This document shows, one piece after another, positions 41,934-50,694 of a stretch of 54,331 bases of DNA (its first letter is position 1; every line of letters starts with the position of its first letter). Origin of the DNA: Bacillota bacterium. Its GTDB lineage: Bacteria > Bacillota > Limnochordia > Limnochordales > Limnochordaceae. The stretch spans positions 1-54,331 of the forward strand of contig PIUA01000014.1 of assembly GCA_017577405.1 (NCBI GenBank), written 5' to 3'. The notes beneath the pieces are model-generated. The model searched no databases. It saw only the letters and a list, made by a program, of their open reading frames with translations, and was not told where the DNA came from. A program made the position numbers and the translations under genes.

Positions 41934-44513
41934 ATGAAGCTTCAGATCACCCAGTGGTGGATGCAGGACGTCTCGCCCGGGACGGAGCTTCCCGATCCGG
42001 TTTTCCAGCCAGGGGATGGGAGCGTCCCGGCCCGTTGGACGCCGGTGAAGCTCCCGGCCAACCTGATCCAGCTCCTGGTCCAGCAGGGCCGCCTGCCCGA
42101 TCCTTATGTGGACGCCAACACCGAGGCGGCCCGCTGGACCGAGGAACGGGACTGGTGGTTCGCGGCCGACGTGGCGCGGCCCGAAGGGGTGGCCCCTTGG
42201 CAGCGGCTGATCCTCCGGTTTCAGGGCGTCGAGCCGGGGACCCGGGTTTGGCTTAACGGTCGGCTTCTGGGCGAGCACCCGAGCGCCCTCCGGCCCGCCG
42301 AGTGGGATGTGACCGACCACCTCCAGCCGGGGCGCAACCGGCTGGTGGTCCGCATCCCCGCGCTGGGCGAGCTCCCAGCCAAGGCCCGCACCCTCTGGGC
42401 TCCCTACGACCAGCGGCGGGTGCTCCGGCGGGAGCCCCAGATGCGCTACGGTTGGGACTGGGGGCCCCGGCTGGTCATGGCGGGGATCTGGCGGCCGGTG
42501 GAGCTGGTTGCCCGGGGGGCCGTCCACCTGGACGGGGGCGTCGCCGTCCGGACGGTGCAGATCCGGCCGGACGCGGCCTCCCTGGAGCTGGTGGCGCAGG
42601 TGGCCGGGCCCGTCACCCCAGGCACCCGCCTCCGGGTGAGGCTCGACGGTCAGGAGCGGGTCCTCCCCGTGCATGCCGGCATCGCCCGGGGGATGGTGGA
42701 GGTGGCCCACCCCCGGCTCTGGTGGACCCACGACCTGGGCCGGCCCGAACTCTACACCCTGGAGGCGGTTCTGGAGAGCCCCGAGGGCCACGAGCTGGAC
42801 CGGTACACTACCCGCTTCGGCATCCGCCAGGTCCACCTGGTCCAGGCGCCCGACGGGGAGGGCGGCCTCAGCTTCCGGCTCTTCCTCAACGGGGTGCCCC
42901 TCTTCGCCCGGGGGGCCAACTGGATCCCGGCGGAGAGCATGCTGGGCGCCGCGCCCCCCGAGCGGTACCGCCGGCTCCTCACCCTGGCCCGGGAGGGGAA
43001 CATGAACATGATCCGGGTCTGGGGCGGGGGGATGTACGAAGACCCGGTCTTCTACGAGACCTGCGACGAGCTGGGGCTCTTGGTCTGGCAGGACTTCATC
43101 TTCGCCTGCGCCGAGTATCCCGACGACGACCCCGCCTTCGTGCGGGAGGTGGAGGCGGAGGCCGCCTGGGCCGTCAAGCGGCTGCGCAACCACCCCTCCA
43201 TCGCCCTTTGGTGCGGCAACAACGAGAACGACTGGATCGCCTCCCAGAACACTTGGGCGGAGCCGGGCCGGGCCTTCCCCGGCTACCGGATCTACCACCA
43301 GGTCCTGCCCGCGGTGTGCGCGGCCCTGGATCCCACCCGGCCGTACTGGCCCTCCAGCCCTTACGGCGGCGACGACCCCAACGCGGATGAGATGGGGAAC
43401 AAGCACAACTGGCAGGTCTGGCACGGCGGGGTCTACCCCCGGCGGAGCCACGAGCCCCCGCGGCACGACCCGTCGCCGGAAGGGGTCAACTTCCGCCGGT
43501 ACCAGGAGGACTGGGGCCGGTTCGTCACCGAGTTCGGCATCCACGGCTCGCCCCGCTTGAGCCTCCTGCGGCGCTACGTCACCGGCCCCCTAACCTACAA
43601 CGGCGAGGCCTTCCTCAACCGGATCAAAGACCCCAACGGGAACGTGAAGATCGAACAGCTCTTTGCCTACCACACGGGCCAGCCCAGGGACATCGAGGCC
43701 TACGAGGAGCTCTCCACCCTGGTGCAGGCGGAAGGGATGCGGGTGGCCTGCGAGCACTACCGGGCCCGGGAACCCATCTGCTCCGGCGCCCTGGTCTGGC
43801 AGCTGAACGACTGCTGGCCGGGCATCAGCTGGAGCCTCATCGACTACGGCCTCCACCCCAAGCCGGCCTACTACGCCGTCCGCCGGGCCTTCGAACCCCG
43901 GGCCGTCTTCCTCGCCCCTGCAGGCACCCTCTCCCCCTTCGACCCGCCGGCCCCGCCGGGCGCCTACGAGCTGGTGGGGGTGAACAGCCTGCCCCGGGCC
44001 TGGAAGGGCCGCATCGAGGTGGGGCGGATGGACTTCACCGGCCGGGTCCTCGCCCGGCGGGAGCTGGAGGTGGAGCTCGCCCCCTCCCAGGCGACCCGGT
44101 TGGGACCGGCCGGGCTGGGCGAAGAGGGGCTCACCCCGGCCCAGCGGCGAAGCCAGCTCCTCTACGTGCGGGTGCTGGGAGGGGAGGAGGGCGGAAGGAG
44201 TCCGGGCTGGGCGACCCGCCTCTGGGACCCCGGGGCGGTGCCGGCCCGGCCGCCGGTGGGGGGCGTCTGGCTCCTGGCCGAGGAGAAGGAGCTGGTCCTG
44301 CCCGATCCCGAGCTCACCGTGGAGCGGGGGGAGGACGGGCTGAGGCTGCGGGCCCGCCACTTCGCCCACTTCGTCCGCCTCACCAGCGACCGGGACGATC
44401 TCCGCTTCGCCGACAACGGCTTCGACCTGCTCCCCGGCGAGGAGCGCTTCATCACCGTCACCAGCGAGGCGCCCTGGGAGCTGGAAGAGGTGCAGGTGAA
44501 GGTGCGGCGGTGA
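41934..44513 (+). CDS. GH2 beta-mannosidase
   Basis: The 859-residue protein has the GH2 layout: sugar-binding jelly roll (from residue 1, with MRYGWDWGPR near 170), immunoglobulin-like domain, then the barrel. The acid-base is E431 in GNNEND, the sequence typical of beta-mannosidases, and the nucleophile candidate is E533 in TEFGIHGSP. Other family blocks are GANWIPAES and RVWGGGMYEDP. No signal peptide: it cleaves imported beta-mannosides in the cytoplasm. It lies 51 bases behind the Opp-type ATPase gene, a grouping matching the mannan-oligosaccharide loci of Thermotoga. The ATG at 41934 follows GGAAGGAGTCGTGGCCG. Confidence 0.88.
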   Translation: MKLQITQWWMQDVSPGTELPDPVFQPGDGSVPARWTPVKLPANLIQLLVQQGRLPDPYVDANTEAARWTEERDWWFAADVARPEGVAPWQRLILRFQGVEPGTRVWLNGRLLGEHPSALRPAEWDVTDHLQPGRNRLVVRIPALGELPAKARTLWAPYDQRRVLRREPQMRYGWDWGPRLVMAGIWRPVELVARGAVHLDGGVAVRTVQIRPDAASLELVAQVAGPVTPGTRLRVRLDGQERVLPVHAGIARGMVEVAHPRLWWTHDLGRPELYTLEAVLESPEGHELDRYTTRFGIRQVHLVQAPDGEGGLSFRLFLNGVPLFARGANWIPAESMLGAAPPERYRRLLTLAREGNMNMIRVWGGGMYEDPVFYETCDELGLLVWQDFIFACAEYPDDDPAFVREVEAEAAWAVKRLRNHPSIALWCGNNENDWIASQNTWAEPGRAFPGYRIYHQVLPAVCAALDPTRPYWPSSPYGGDDPNADEMGNKHNWQVWHGGVYPRRSHEPPRHDPSPEGVNFRRYQEDWGRFVTEFGIHGSPRLSLLRRYVTGPLTYNGEAFLNRIKDPNGNVKIEQLFAYHTGQPRDIEAYEELSTLVQAEGMRVACEHYRAREPICSGALVWQLNDCWPGISWSLIDYGLHPKPAYYAVRRAFEPRAVFLAPAGTLSPFDPPAPPGAYELVGVNSLPRAWKGRIEVGRMDFTGRVLARRELEVELAPSQATRLGPAGLGEEGLTPAQRRSQLLYVRVLGGEEGGRSPGWATRLWDPGAVPARPPVGGVWLLAEEKELVLPDPELTVERGEDGLRLRARHFAHFVRLTSDRDDLRFADNGFDLLPGEERFITVTSEAPWELEEVQVKVRR

Positions 44514-44578
44514 ATCCCCATCGGCCTGCCAGATGAGGGAGGCTCGCGGCAGTATGGGGAGGGGTTCGTCGCCTACGG

Positions 44579-44609
44579 GCGAAAAGACGCGCTGGCCTGT
44601 CTTTTTCGA
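44579..44609 (+). promoter_or_regulatory. Imperfect dyad in the 44514-44673 gap
   Basis: CGAAAAGAC and GTCTTTTTCG face each other across ten bases, with one bulged base. It may be an operator or a weak terminator with a T run inside the stem, between the GH2 and GH32-like genes. Confidence 0.3.
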
Positions 44610-44673
44610 TGGTTGAGGGGGAGCAGGCCATGCAGCAGCCCGGCTCGCCCCGAGGAACGGAGGCAGGCAGGGG

Positions 44674-45711
44674 GTGTTGACGGTGTGGCGTGAACCTGAG
44701 GTCCCGTCGCTTCACAGCCTGGCATCCCCGTGCTATAGCCCTCCAGGCCACTATCTCTGGGATTTTTGGCTCCTCAAGCACGGGGAGGGCTACCACCTCT
44801 ATCACCTCACCGCTCCCCGGACGCTGCCGGACCCAGAACAACGGCACGACGTGGCGCGGGTCCGGTACGCCTTTTCTCGAGACTTGGTGGGTTGGGAAGA
44901 CCGAGGCCTCGTTCTCGAACCGGGAGCACCCGGCTCGTGGGACGACCTCTCCATCTGGACCGGGTCGGTCATCGCTGCCCACGGGCAGTTCTACATGCTC
45001 TACACGGGCCGGGCAGCCGGGGAGCGAGGCCGGGTGCAGCGGATCGGCCTCGCGGTGTCCCGGGATCTCCAGCACTGGGAGCGGTGGTCGGACAGGCCCC
45101 TGTTGGAGGCTGACCCGCGCTGGTACGAGAAAGCCGAGGCGTCTCCCACGGGGAACGAGTCGTGGCGGGACCCGTACGTCTACTACGAGCCTCAGGAAGC
45201 GATGTTCTACGCCTTCATCACCGCCCGGGTGAAGGAGGGCGACCCCCAGGGGCGGGGATGCATCGCGGCCGCCCGCTCTGAGGACCTGGTTACCTGGGAG
45301 GTCCTGCCGCCGGTGGTGGCCCCGGGGCATTTCTATGAGATGGAAGTTCCCACGGTTTGGAAGGGGAACGGCCGGTACTACCTGACTTTCTCAACTCAGG
45401 CCCAGTGGTACACACCGGAACACGCCGAAGAGATCTCGCCCGAGCAGCCGCAGACGGGCATTTTCTATTACGTTTCCGATCACCTTCTGGGGCCCTACCG
45501 ACCGGTGGGGAAGGAAGTGCTCTTAGGCACTGATTCGGGCTGCTACACCAGCCGGACGATCGAAGGCCCGAAGGGTGACGACGTGCTCCTCACCTGGCGG
45601 AGTCGGGTTCCCGGCGTGGAAGGGTTCGCCGGCTGCTTGGATCGGCCCCGGAGGATCGTCTACCACCCCGACGGGCGCTTGGCGCTTGAACCATACGAGC
45701 CAGCTTCGTAG
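44674..45711 (+). CDS. GH32-like five-bladed beta-propeller glycosidase
   Basis: The 345-residue protein resembles the catalytic propeller of GH32 (clan GH-J). Candidate residues are D30 in LWDFWLL (nucleophile position), D166 in WRDPYVY (the RDP motif) and E224 in MEVPTVW (the ECP-like motif, with V for C). It lacks the C-terminal beta-sandwich of classical invertases and the signal peptide of secreted fructanases. It could be an intracellular fructosidase or a difructose-processing enzyme; a GH43 or GH130-like role cannot be excluded. The GTG at 44674 follows GGAGGCAGGCAG; a GTG at 44683 is possible. Importer 5 follows behind its own promoter. Confidence 0.7.
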   Translation: MLTVWREPEVPSLHSLASPCYSPPGHYLWDFWLLKHGEGYHLYHLTAPRTLPDPEQRHDVARVRYAFSRDLVGWEDRGLVLEPGAPGSWDDLSIWTGSVIAAHGQFYMLYTGRAAGERGRVQRIGLAVSRDLQHWERWSDRPLLEADPRWYEKAEASPTGNESWRDPYVYYEPQEAMFYAFITARVKEGDPQGRGCIAAARSEDLVTWEVLPPVVAPGHFYEMEVPTVWKGNGRYYLTFSTQAQWYTPEHAEEISPEQPQTGIFYYVSDHLLGPYRPVGKEVLLGTDSGCYTSRTIEGPKGDDVLLTWRSRVPGVEGFAGCLDRPRRIVYHPDGRLALEPYEPAS

Positions 45712-45742
45712 TGATTTCGGACTTCTGGGATAACCGCTTGTC

Positions 45743-45770
45743 TTGGAACGAACGGATGATTTGGTATACT
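45743..45770 (+). promoter_or_regulatory. Promoter of importer 5
   Basis: TTGGAA at 45743-45748, a 16-base spacer ending in an extended TGG, and TATACT at 45765-45770. The match (4/6 and 5/6, plus extended -10) is the best promoter in the window. It lies 129 bases before the TTG start of the binding-protein gene. Confidence 0.65.
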
Positions 45771-45898
45771 CGGTAGTAGACAGAAGGGCAGCGGCGCCCA
45801 CCCTGAGCGTTGGCCCGCCCCGTTCACGAGCGACGGCCGGGCGGCGGGGTGGCGCCCGAAGCCGAGATCATGGACCACTCGACGGGGAGGTTCATGCA

Positions 45899-47203
45899 TT
45901 GGTCCGGACACGGTGGGGTCTGATGACCCTGCTCTCTGTCATCGCCTGTCTGGTCTGCCTGGTTCCGGCGACGGCGGTCGCCCAGCCGGCCATTGAGTGG
46001 CCCGATTTGACCGGCGTCACCCTAACCGTGGCCGCCGGCGCCGTTGGGCAGGAGCTGCAACTGACCAAGGAAGCGGCGGCCGCCTTCTCCGAACTCACCG
46101 GCGCGCGGGTTGAGGTTCTGGAAACCCCCGATCTGGCCACGGACCGGCTTGGCCTCTACCTCCAGTACCTCGGCGCTCGGTCACCGGACATCGATGTCTA
46201 CCAAGTCGACGTGATCTGGCCTGGCATCCTGGCTGAGCATGCGGTCGACCTCTTCCAGTACGTTCCCGAAGAGGAGATCGCCCAGCATTTCCCCGCCACC
46301 ATCGCCAACAACACCATCGATGGGAGGCTGGTCGCCCTTCCCTGGTTTACCGATGCGGGTCTCCTCTACTACAGGGCGGACCTCCTCGAGAAGTACGGCT
46401 TCTCTGGCCCGCCGGCCACTTGGGAGGACCTGACGGAGATGGCCCGCGTGATCCAGGAGGGCGAGCGAGCCGCCGGCAATCCGTCGTTCTGGGGCTTTGT
46501 CTGGCAGGGTAATCGTTATGAAGGGCTCACGTGCGACGCTCTGGAGTGGCAGGTTTCCTTCGGCGGTGGGACCATCATCGAACCGGACGGGACCATCTCG
46601 GTCAACAATCCGAGAACGGTGGAAGCGCTGAAGATGGCCCGCAGCTGGGTGGGCACCATCTCACCGCCTGGCGTGACCACCTACGCGGAGGAAGAGGCGC
46701 GGGCCATCTTCCAGAGCGGGAACGCGGCGTTCATGCGGAACTGGCCCTACGCGTACGCGCTGGCCCAGGCCGAAGACTCGCCGGTGCGGGGCAAGGTCGG
46801 CGTGGCCCCCCTCCCCTCCGGCGGGGCGGGGAGTGCCGCGGCTTTGGGCGGCTGGAGCCTGATGGTGTCCCGGTATTCGCGGAACCAAGAGGCGGCGGCC
46901 TGGTTGGTCCGGTACCTGGCCAGCTACGAGGAGCAGAAGCGTCGGGCCATCGAGGGCAGCTTCAACCCCACCATTGAAGCCCTCTACGATGACGCCGACG
47001 TCCTGGCGGCCTCACCGTTCATGGGGCAGCTCTACGATGTGTTCATCAATGCGGTCCCCCGGCCGTCGGCCGTGGCCGGAGAGCGGTATAACGAGGTCTC
47101 CACGGCGTACTTCACCGCGGTTCACCAGGTGCTCACCGGACAGGTGACAGCCGAACAGGCCCTGACGCGGCTGGAGGCGGAACTGAGGCGGATCATGCGG
47201 TGA
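45899..47203 (+). CDS. Trehalose/maltose-type sugar-binding protein, importer 5
   Basis: The 434-residue family-1 binding protein resembles the trehalose/maltose-binding group (ThuE, TMBP): [18 protein letters not shown], then [20 protein letters not shown] and [15 protein letters not shown]. The signal peptide contains [15 protein letters not shown]; a lipobox at VIAC is possible but cleavage at AVA-QP looks likelier. I chose the TTG at 45899, eight bases after GGGGAGG, which gives a charged MVRTRWG start; an ATG at 45923 would drop this region. It is the first gene of a three-gene importer that follows the GH32-like gene. Confidence 0.85.
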   Translation: MVRTRWGLMTLLSVIACLVCLVPATAVAQPAIEWPDLTGVTLTVAAGAVGQELQLTKEAAAAFSELTGARVEVLETPDLATDRLGLYLQYLGARSPDIDVYQVDVIWPGILAEHAVDLFQYVPEEEIAQHFPATIANNTIDGRLVALPWFTDAGLLYYRADLLEKYGFSGPPATWEDLTEMARVIQEGERAAGNPSFWGFVWQGNRYEGLTCDALEWQVSFGGGTIIEPDGTISVNNPRTVEALKMARSWVGTISPPGVTTYAEEEARAIFQSGNAAFMRNWPYAYALAQAEDSPVRGKVGVAPLPSGGAGSAAALGGWSLMVSRYSRNQEAAAWLVRYLASYEEQKRRAIEGSFNPTIEALYDDADVLAASPFMGQLYDVFINAVPRPSAVAGERYNEVSTAYFTAVHQVLTGQVTAEQALTRLEAELRRIMR

Positions 47204-47246
47204 ACTCACGAGGCGGGGGGCCGGCTGGGCCACCCCGCCTTCCTTC

Positions 47247-48200
47247 ATGCCTTGGGGGGAGATGGGCATCGATCGCTTAGAGCCTGTGCTGGTCGAGGCA
47301 GGCAGGATCGAACGGCGGGCCGCCACCACCCTGGGGGCTCGCCAGGCTCGTCTGGCGTGGATCCTCCTGCTGCCCACCCTGGCCGTTTTGGTCGGGGTGG
47401 CGCTCTACCCGTTGGTCACCACCTTCTACAACAGCCTGACCGACGCCCGTCTCGGCTCGAGCCGATCCGTCCAGTTTGTAGGCTTGGAGAACTACCGGTG
47501 GCTCCTCACGGACCCCGTCTTTCTCGAGGCCGTAGGCAACACCCTGTACTTTACGGTCGTATCGGTCTCGGCCGAGTTGGTGCTGGGCCTTCTCATCGCC
47601 CTGGTGATCCACTCCCAGTTCCCCGGCCGGGGGCTGGTGCGGGCCGCGGTGCTCGTTCCGTGGGCCATTCCCACCGTGGTGTCCGCCCAAATGTGGCGTT
47701 GGATGTACAACGATGTCTTCGGCGTGGTCAACGACTTGCTCATGCGGGTGGGCCTCTTGGATGCGCCCCTGGCCTGGACGGCCGTCCCCGGTCTCGCGAT
47801 GCATGCCATCATCGCGGTGGATGTCTGGAAGACGACGCCGTTTATGGCGCTTTTGCTCCTGGCGGGGCTCCAGGTGATCCCGCGCGACCTTTATGAGGCG
47901 GCTCGTGTCGACGGCGCGAGCCAGATGCGGCAGTTCTTTTCCATCACCTTACCTCTCCTGCGGCCCGCCATGCTGGTCGCCCTCATCTTCCGCACCCTGG
48001 ACGCCCTGCGGGTCTTCGACGTCATCTTCGTGATGACGGCCGGCGCATCGGGCACGGAGAGCATGGCGACCTACAACCGGAGGGTGCTGATCGAGTTCCA
48101 GCAGCTGGGCTACGGGTCGGCCGTGAGCGTGGTGATCTTTTTCGTGATCTTCGTCTTCGTCCTGCTTTACGTGCGCCTGTTGAGGGGGAACGAGGCGTGA
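47247..48200 (+). CDS. MalF-type sugar permease, importer 5
   Basis: A 317-residue permease with an extended cytoplasmic N-terminus, six helices and an EAARVDGAS docking loop. Its start is uncertain: the ATG at 47247 has no ribosome-binding site, and the ATG at 47262 has GGGGGGAG directly abutting it, which is too close. The stop overlaps the next start in GTGA. It shares WKTTPFMALLLLAGLQVIP with trehalose/maltose permeases such as ThuF, supporting the binding-protein call. Confidence 0.86.
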   Translation: MPWGEMGIDRLEPVLVEAGRIERRAATTLGARQARLAWILLLPTLAVLVGVALYPLVTTFYNSLTDARLGSSRSVQFVGLENYRWLLTDPVFLEAVGNTLYFTVVSVSAELVLGLLIALVIHSQFPGRGLVRAAVLVPWAIPTVVSAQMWRWMYNDVFGVVNDLLMRVGLLDAPLAWTAVPGLAMHAIIAVDVWKTTPFMALLLLAGLQVIPRDLYEAARVDGASQMRQFFSITLPLLRPAMLVALIFRTLDALRVFDVIFVMTAGASGTESMATYNRRVLIEFQQLGYGSAVSVVIFFVIFVFVLLYVRLLRGNEA

Positions 48201-49042
48201 GCCGGAGAGCGCGACGCGTCGCGACCAAGGTGCTCTTCTGGGGTGTTGTCCTGCTGCTGTTGTTTTGGACGCTCTTTCCCTTCTACTGGACCGTGGTCTC
48301 GTCTCTGAAGCCCAGGCACGAGCTCTTCACCACCCCCGTCCGGTACTGGCCCAGCACCCTGAACTGGCAGAACTACATCACCGTCTTCACGGCCCGGCCC
48401 TTCGGACGGAACCTCTTCAACTCGGCGATGGTGAGCCTCTTCACCGTGGGCGTCTCCCTGATGATCGGGGCCCTCGCGTCCTATGCGCTGGGGCGTATCC
48501 CCTTCCGGGGACGGCAGGCGGTTCTCTACGCGGTGCTGGCCATGACCATGTTTCCTCAGATCGCCATCTTAGGCGCCCTCTTCCTGCTGGTTCGGGCCCT
48601 GGGCCTGTACAACACCTGGTGGGGCCTGGTGCTCACCTATCTCACCTTCACTCTGCCCTTCACCGTCTGGGTGCTGACCAGTTTCTTTCGCGCGATGCCG
48701 CGGGAGTTGGAGGAGGCAGCCTTTGTCGATGGGGCCACACCTCTTCAAACCCTGCGCTGGGTGCTGGTGCCTCTGGCCGCGCCGGCCATGGTCACCACGG
48801 GACTCTTGGCCTTTATCCAGGCGTGGAATGAGTTTCTCTTTGCCCTCACCTTTACCGTCAACGACCAAGCCCGGACGGTTCCGGTGGCCATCGCGTACTT
48901 CTCCGGCGCCACCCAGTATGAGATCCCCTGGGGCGAGATCATGGCCGCGTCGGTCATCGTCACGCTGCCTTTGATCCTTCTGGTCCTCATCTTCCAGCGG
49001 CGGATCGTGGAGGGGCTCACGGCAGGGGCGGTCAAGGGCTGA
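48197..49042 (+). CDS. MalG-type sugar permease, importer 5
   Basis: A 281-residue permease starting at a GTG that overlaps the preceding stop. It carries SSLKPRHELFTTP after helix 1, an EEAAFVDGAT docking loop and the classical GLTAGAVKG tail. It completes importer 5. As with the other four CUT1 systems, no ATPase gene accompanies it. No clear terminator is seen in the 116 bases before the aspartase gene. Confidence 0.88.
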   Translation: MSRRARRVATKVLFWGVVLLLLFWTLFPFYWTVVSSLKPRHELFTTPVRYWPSTLNWQNYITVFTARPFGRNLFNSAMVSLFTVGVSLMIGALASYALGRIPFRGRQAVLYAVLAMTMFPQIAILGALFLLVRALGLYNTWWGLVLTYLTFTLPFTVWVLTSFFRAMPRELEEAAFVDGATPLQTLRWVLVPLAAPAMVTTGLLAFIQAWNEFLFALTFTVNDQARTVPVAIAYFSGATQYEIPWGEIMAASVIVTLPLILLVLIFQRRIVEGLTAGAVKG

Positions 49043-49158
49043 ACGCGAGCCTGCGCGCCTTCTTTGCCACATTTGGACCTCTTCGGCCACAGGAATTCCA
49101 ACGGGAAATGCGTATAAGCATACACCAACGATGACTGCCCCTGAGGAGGTCCTCCCCG

Positions 49159-50568
49159 ATGGAAGCGCCTGCCGCCTTTCGGATTGAGCGCGACTCCCTT
49201 GGCGAGCGAAGGGTTCCCGCCGACGCGTACTACGGTGTCCAGACGGTGCGGGCCTGGGAGAACTTCACCATCACCCGCTACCGGCCCAACCCCCTGATGA
49301 TCCGCGCCGTCGGGGACGTGAAGTGGGCCTGCACCAAGGCCAACGTGGAGACCGGCGCCCTCCCCGCCGAGATGGGCGCGGCCATCCTCCAGGCCTGCGA
49401 GGAGGTCTCCCAGGGGAAGTGGGACGATCAGTTCATCGTGGACCCCGTCCAGGGCGGGGCGGGCACCTCCTTCCACATGAACGCCAACGAGGTGATCGCC
49501 AACCGGGCCCTGGAGCTTCTGGGCCGGCCCAAGGGGGATTACAGCCAGATTCACCCCAACACCCACGTGAACATGGCCCAGTCCACCAACGACGTGGTGC
49601 CCACAGCCCTCCGCCTGGCCAGCCTGCGGGCCGGGGAGAAGACGGTCGCCGCCCTGAAGAAGCTGGCCCAGGCCTTCGGCCAGAAGGCCGAGGAGTTCGC
49701 CCACGTGCTCAAGCAGGGCCGCACCCACCTGCAGGATGCGGTCCCCATCCTGCTGGGGCAGGAGTTCGAGGCGTACCGGAACGTGGTCCAGCGGGACGCG
49801 GAGCGGCTTCTGTCCCGGTTCGAGGACCTCTTGGCCGTCAACCTGGGGGGGACGGCCGTTGGCACCGGCCTCAACGCCTCGCCCGAGTACATCCAGCGGG
49901 CGGTGGCCAACCTGGCGGAGCGGACCGGGTACCCCTTCCGCTCGGCTCAGTCGCTGGTCGATCTCACCCAGAACGTGGACGCCTTCCTGGCCCTCTCCTC
50001 CGCTCTTCGGGATGCGGCCTCCAACCTGACCAAGGTGGCCAACGACCTCCGCCTCATGGCCTCCGGCCCCCGGAACGGCTTTGGAGAGATCCACCTGCCG
50101 CCCCTGCAGCCGGGCTCGTCCATCATGCCGGGGAAGGTGAACCCGGTCATCCCTGAGGCGGTCAACCAGGTGGCCTACCTCATCTGCGGGAACGACCTCA
50201 CCATCACCCTCGCCGCCCAGAACGGGCAGCTGGAGCTGAACGTCATGCTGCCCGTGGTGAGCGTTCGGCTGCTTGAGTCTTTGGAGGTTCTGGCCAACGT
50301 GGCCGAGATGCTGGCCGACCGGTGCGTGGTGGGCATCACCGCCAACGAAGCGCGGTGCGCTGAGGAGATCGACCGGTGCGTGGGGGTGGCGACGGCCCTC
50401 AACCCCTACATCGGTTACGACCAGGCGAGCCAGGTGGCCAAGGAGAGCCTCGCCACGGGCAAGCCCGTCCGGCAGATCGTCATCGAGAGGGGGCTGCTGC
50501 CCAAGGAGCAGGTGGACGAGATCCTCCGGCCCGAGCGGATGACCGCGCCGCAAGAGTCGCGGCTGTAG
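49159..50568 (+). CDS. aspA: Aspartate ammonia-lyase (aspartase)
   Basis: The 469-residue protein follows aspartase closely: VPADAYYGVQTVRAWENF, QGGAGTSFHMNANEV, STNDVVPTALR, GRTHLQDAVP and the catalytic loop GSSIMPGKVNP (319-329, with catalytic serine 320/321) continuing into VIPEAVNQVAY, where fumarases have a different VNPTQCE. It converts aspartate to fumarate and ammonia in the cytoplasm. The ATG at 49159 follows GAGGAGGTCCTCCCCG. A TATAAG at 49113-49118 within the dyad GTATAAGCATAC may be a -10 element or operator. A terminator hairpin follows the gene. Confidence 0.88.
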   Translation: MEAPAAFRIERDSLGERRVPADAYYGVQTVRAWENFTITRYRPNPLMIRAVGDVKWACTKANVETGALPAEMGAAILQACEEVSQGKWDDQFIVDPVQGGAGTSFHMNANEVIANRALELLGRPKGDYSQIHPNTHVNMAQSTNDVVPTALRLASLRAGEKTVAALKKLAQAFGQKAEEFAHVLKQGRTHLQDAVPILLGQEFEAYRNVVQRDAERLLSRFEDLLAVNLGGTAVGTGLNASPEYIQRAVANLAERTGYPFRSAQSLVDLTQNVDAFLALSSALRDAASNLTKVANDLRLMASGPRNGFGEIHLPPLQPGSSIMPGKVNPVIPEAVNQVAYLICGNDLTITLAAQNGQLELNVMLPVVSVRLLESLEVLANVAEMLADRCVVGITANEARCAEEIDRCVGVATALNPYIGYDQASQVAKESLATGKPVRQIVIERGLLPKEQVDEILRPERMTAPQESRL

Positions 50569-50629
50569 CTGGGCGCCGCCCTGCCGTTGGGCAGGCCCAT
50601 CGGGAACGGAAAGGAGCCCGTCGCGCGAG

Positions 50630-50687
50630 CGCCCCGACCCCGGCCAACCCATGGGTGGCGCGTGGGTCGGGGCGGGTTCTGTCTTTG
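50630..50687. terminator. Terminator between convergent aspA and DJ-1-like genes
   Basis: CGCCCCGACCC at 50630-50640 pairs with GGGTCGGGGCG at 50664-50674, with an inner ACCCATGGGT palindrome, followed on the plus strand by GGTTCTGTCTTT. It ends the aspartase transcript and may serve the convergent gene as well. Confidence 0.75.
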
Positions 50688-50694
50688 GAGAGGC

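Noticed and set aside
41094-43544. 816-codon open frame antisense to the ATPase and GH2 genes
   Set aside because: Low-complexity composition and no start signal; GH2 catalytic motifs are clear on the plus strand.
49110-49125. GTATAAGCATAC dyad before aspA as a regulator site
   Set aside because: Only four base pairs in each arm and it overlaps a possible -10 box; too short to list as an independent operator.
48745-50652. 635-codon open frame antisense to permease and aspartase
   Set aside because: Shadow of third-position GC; aspartase motifs are unambiguous on the plus strand.
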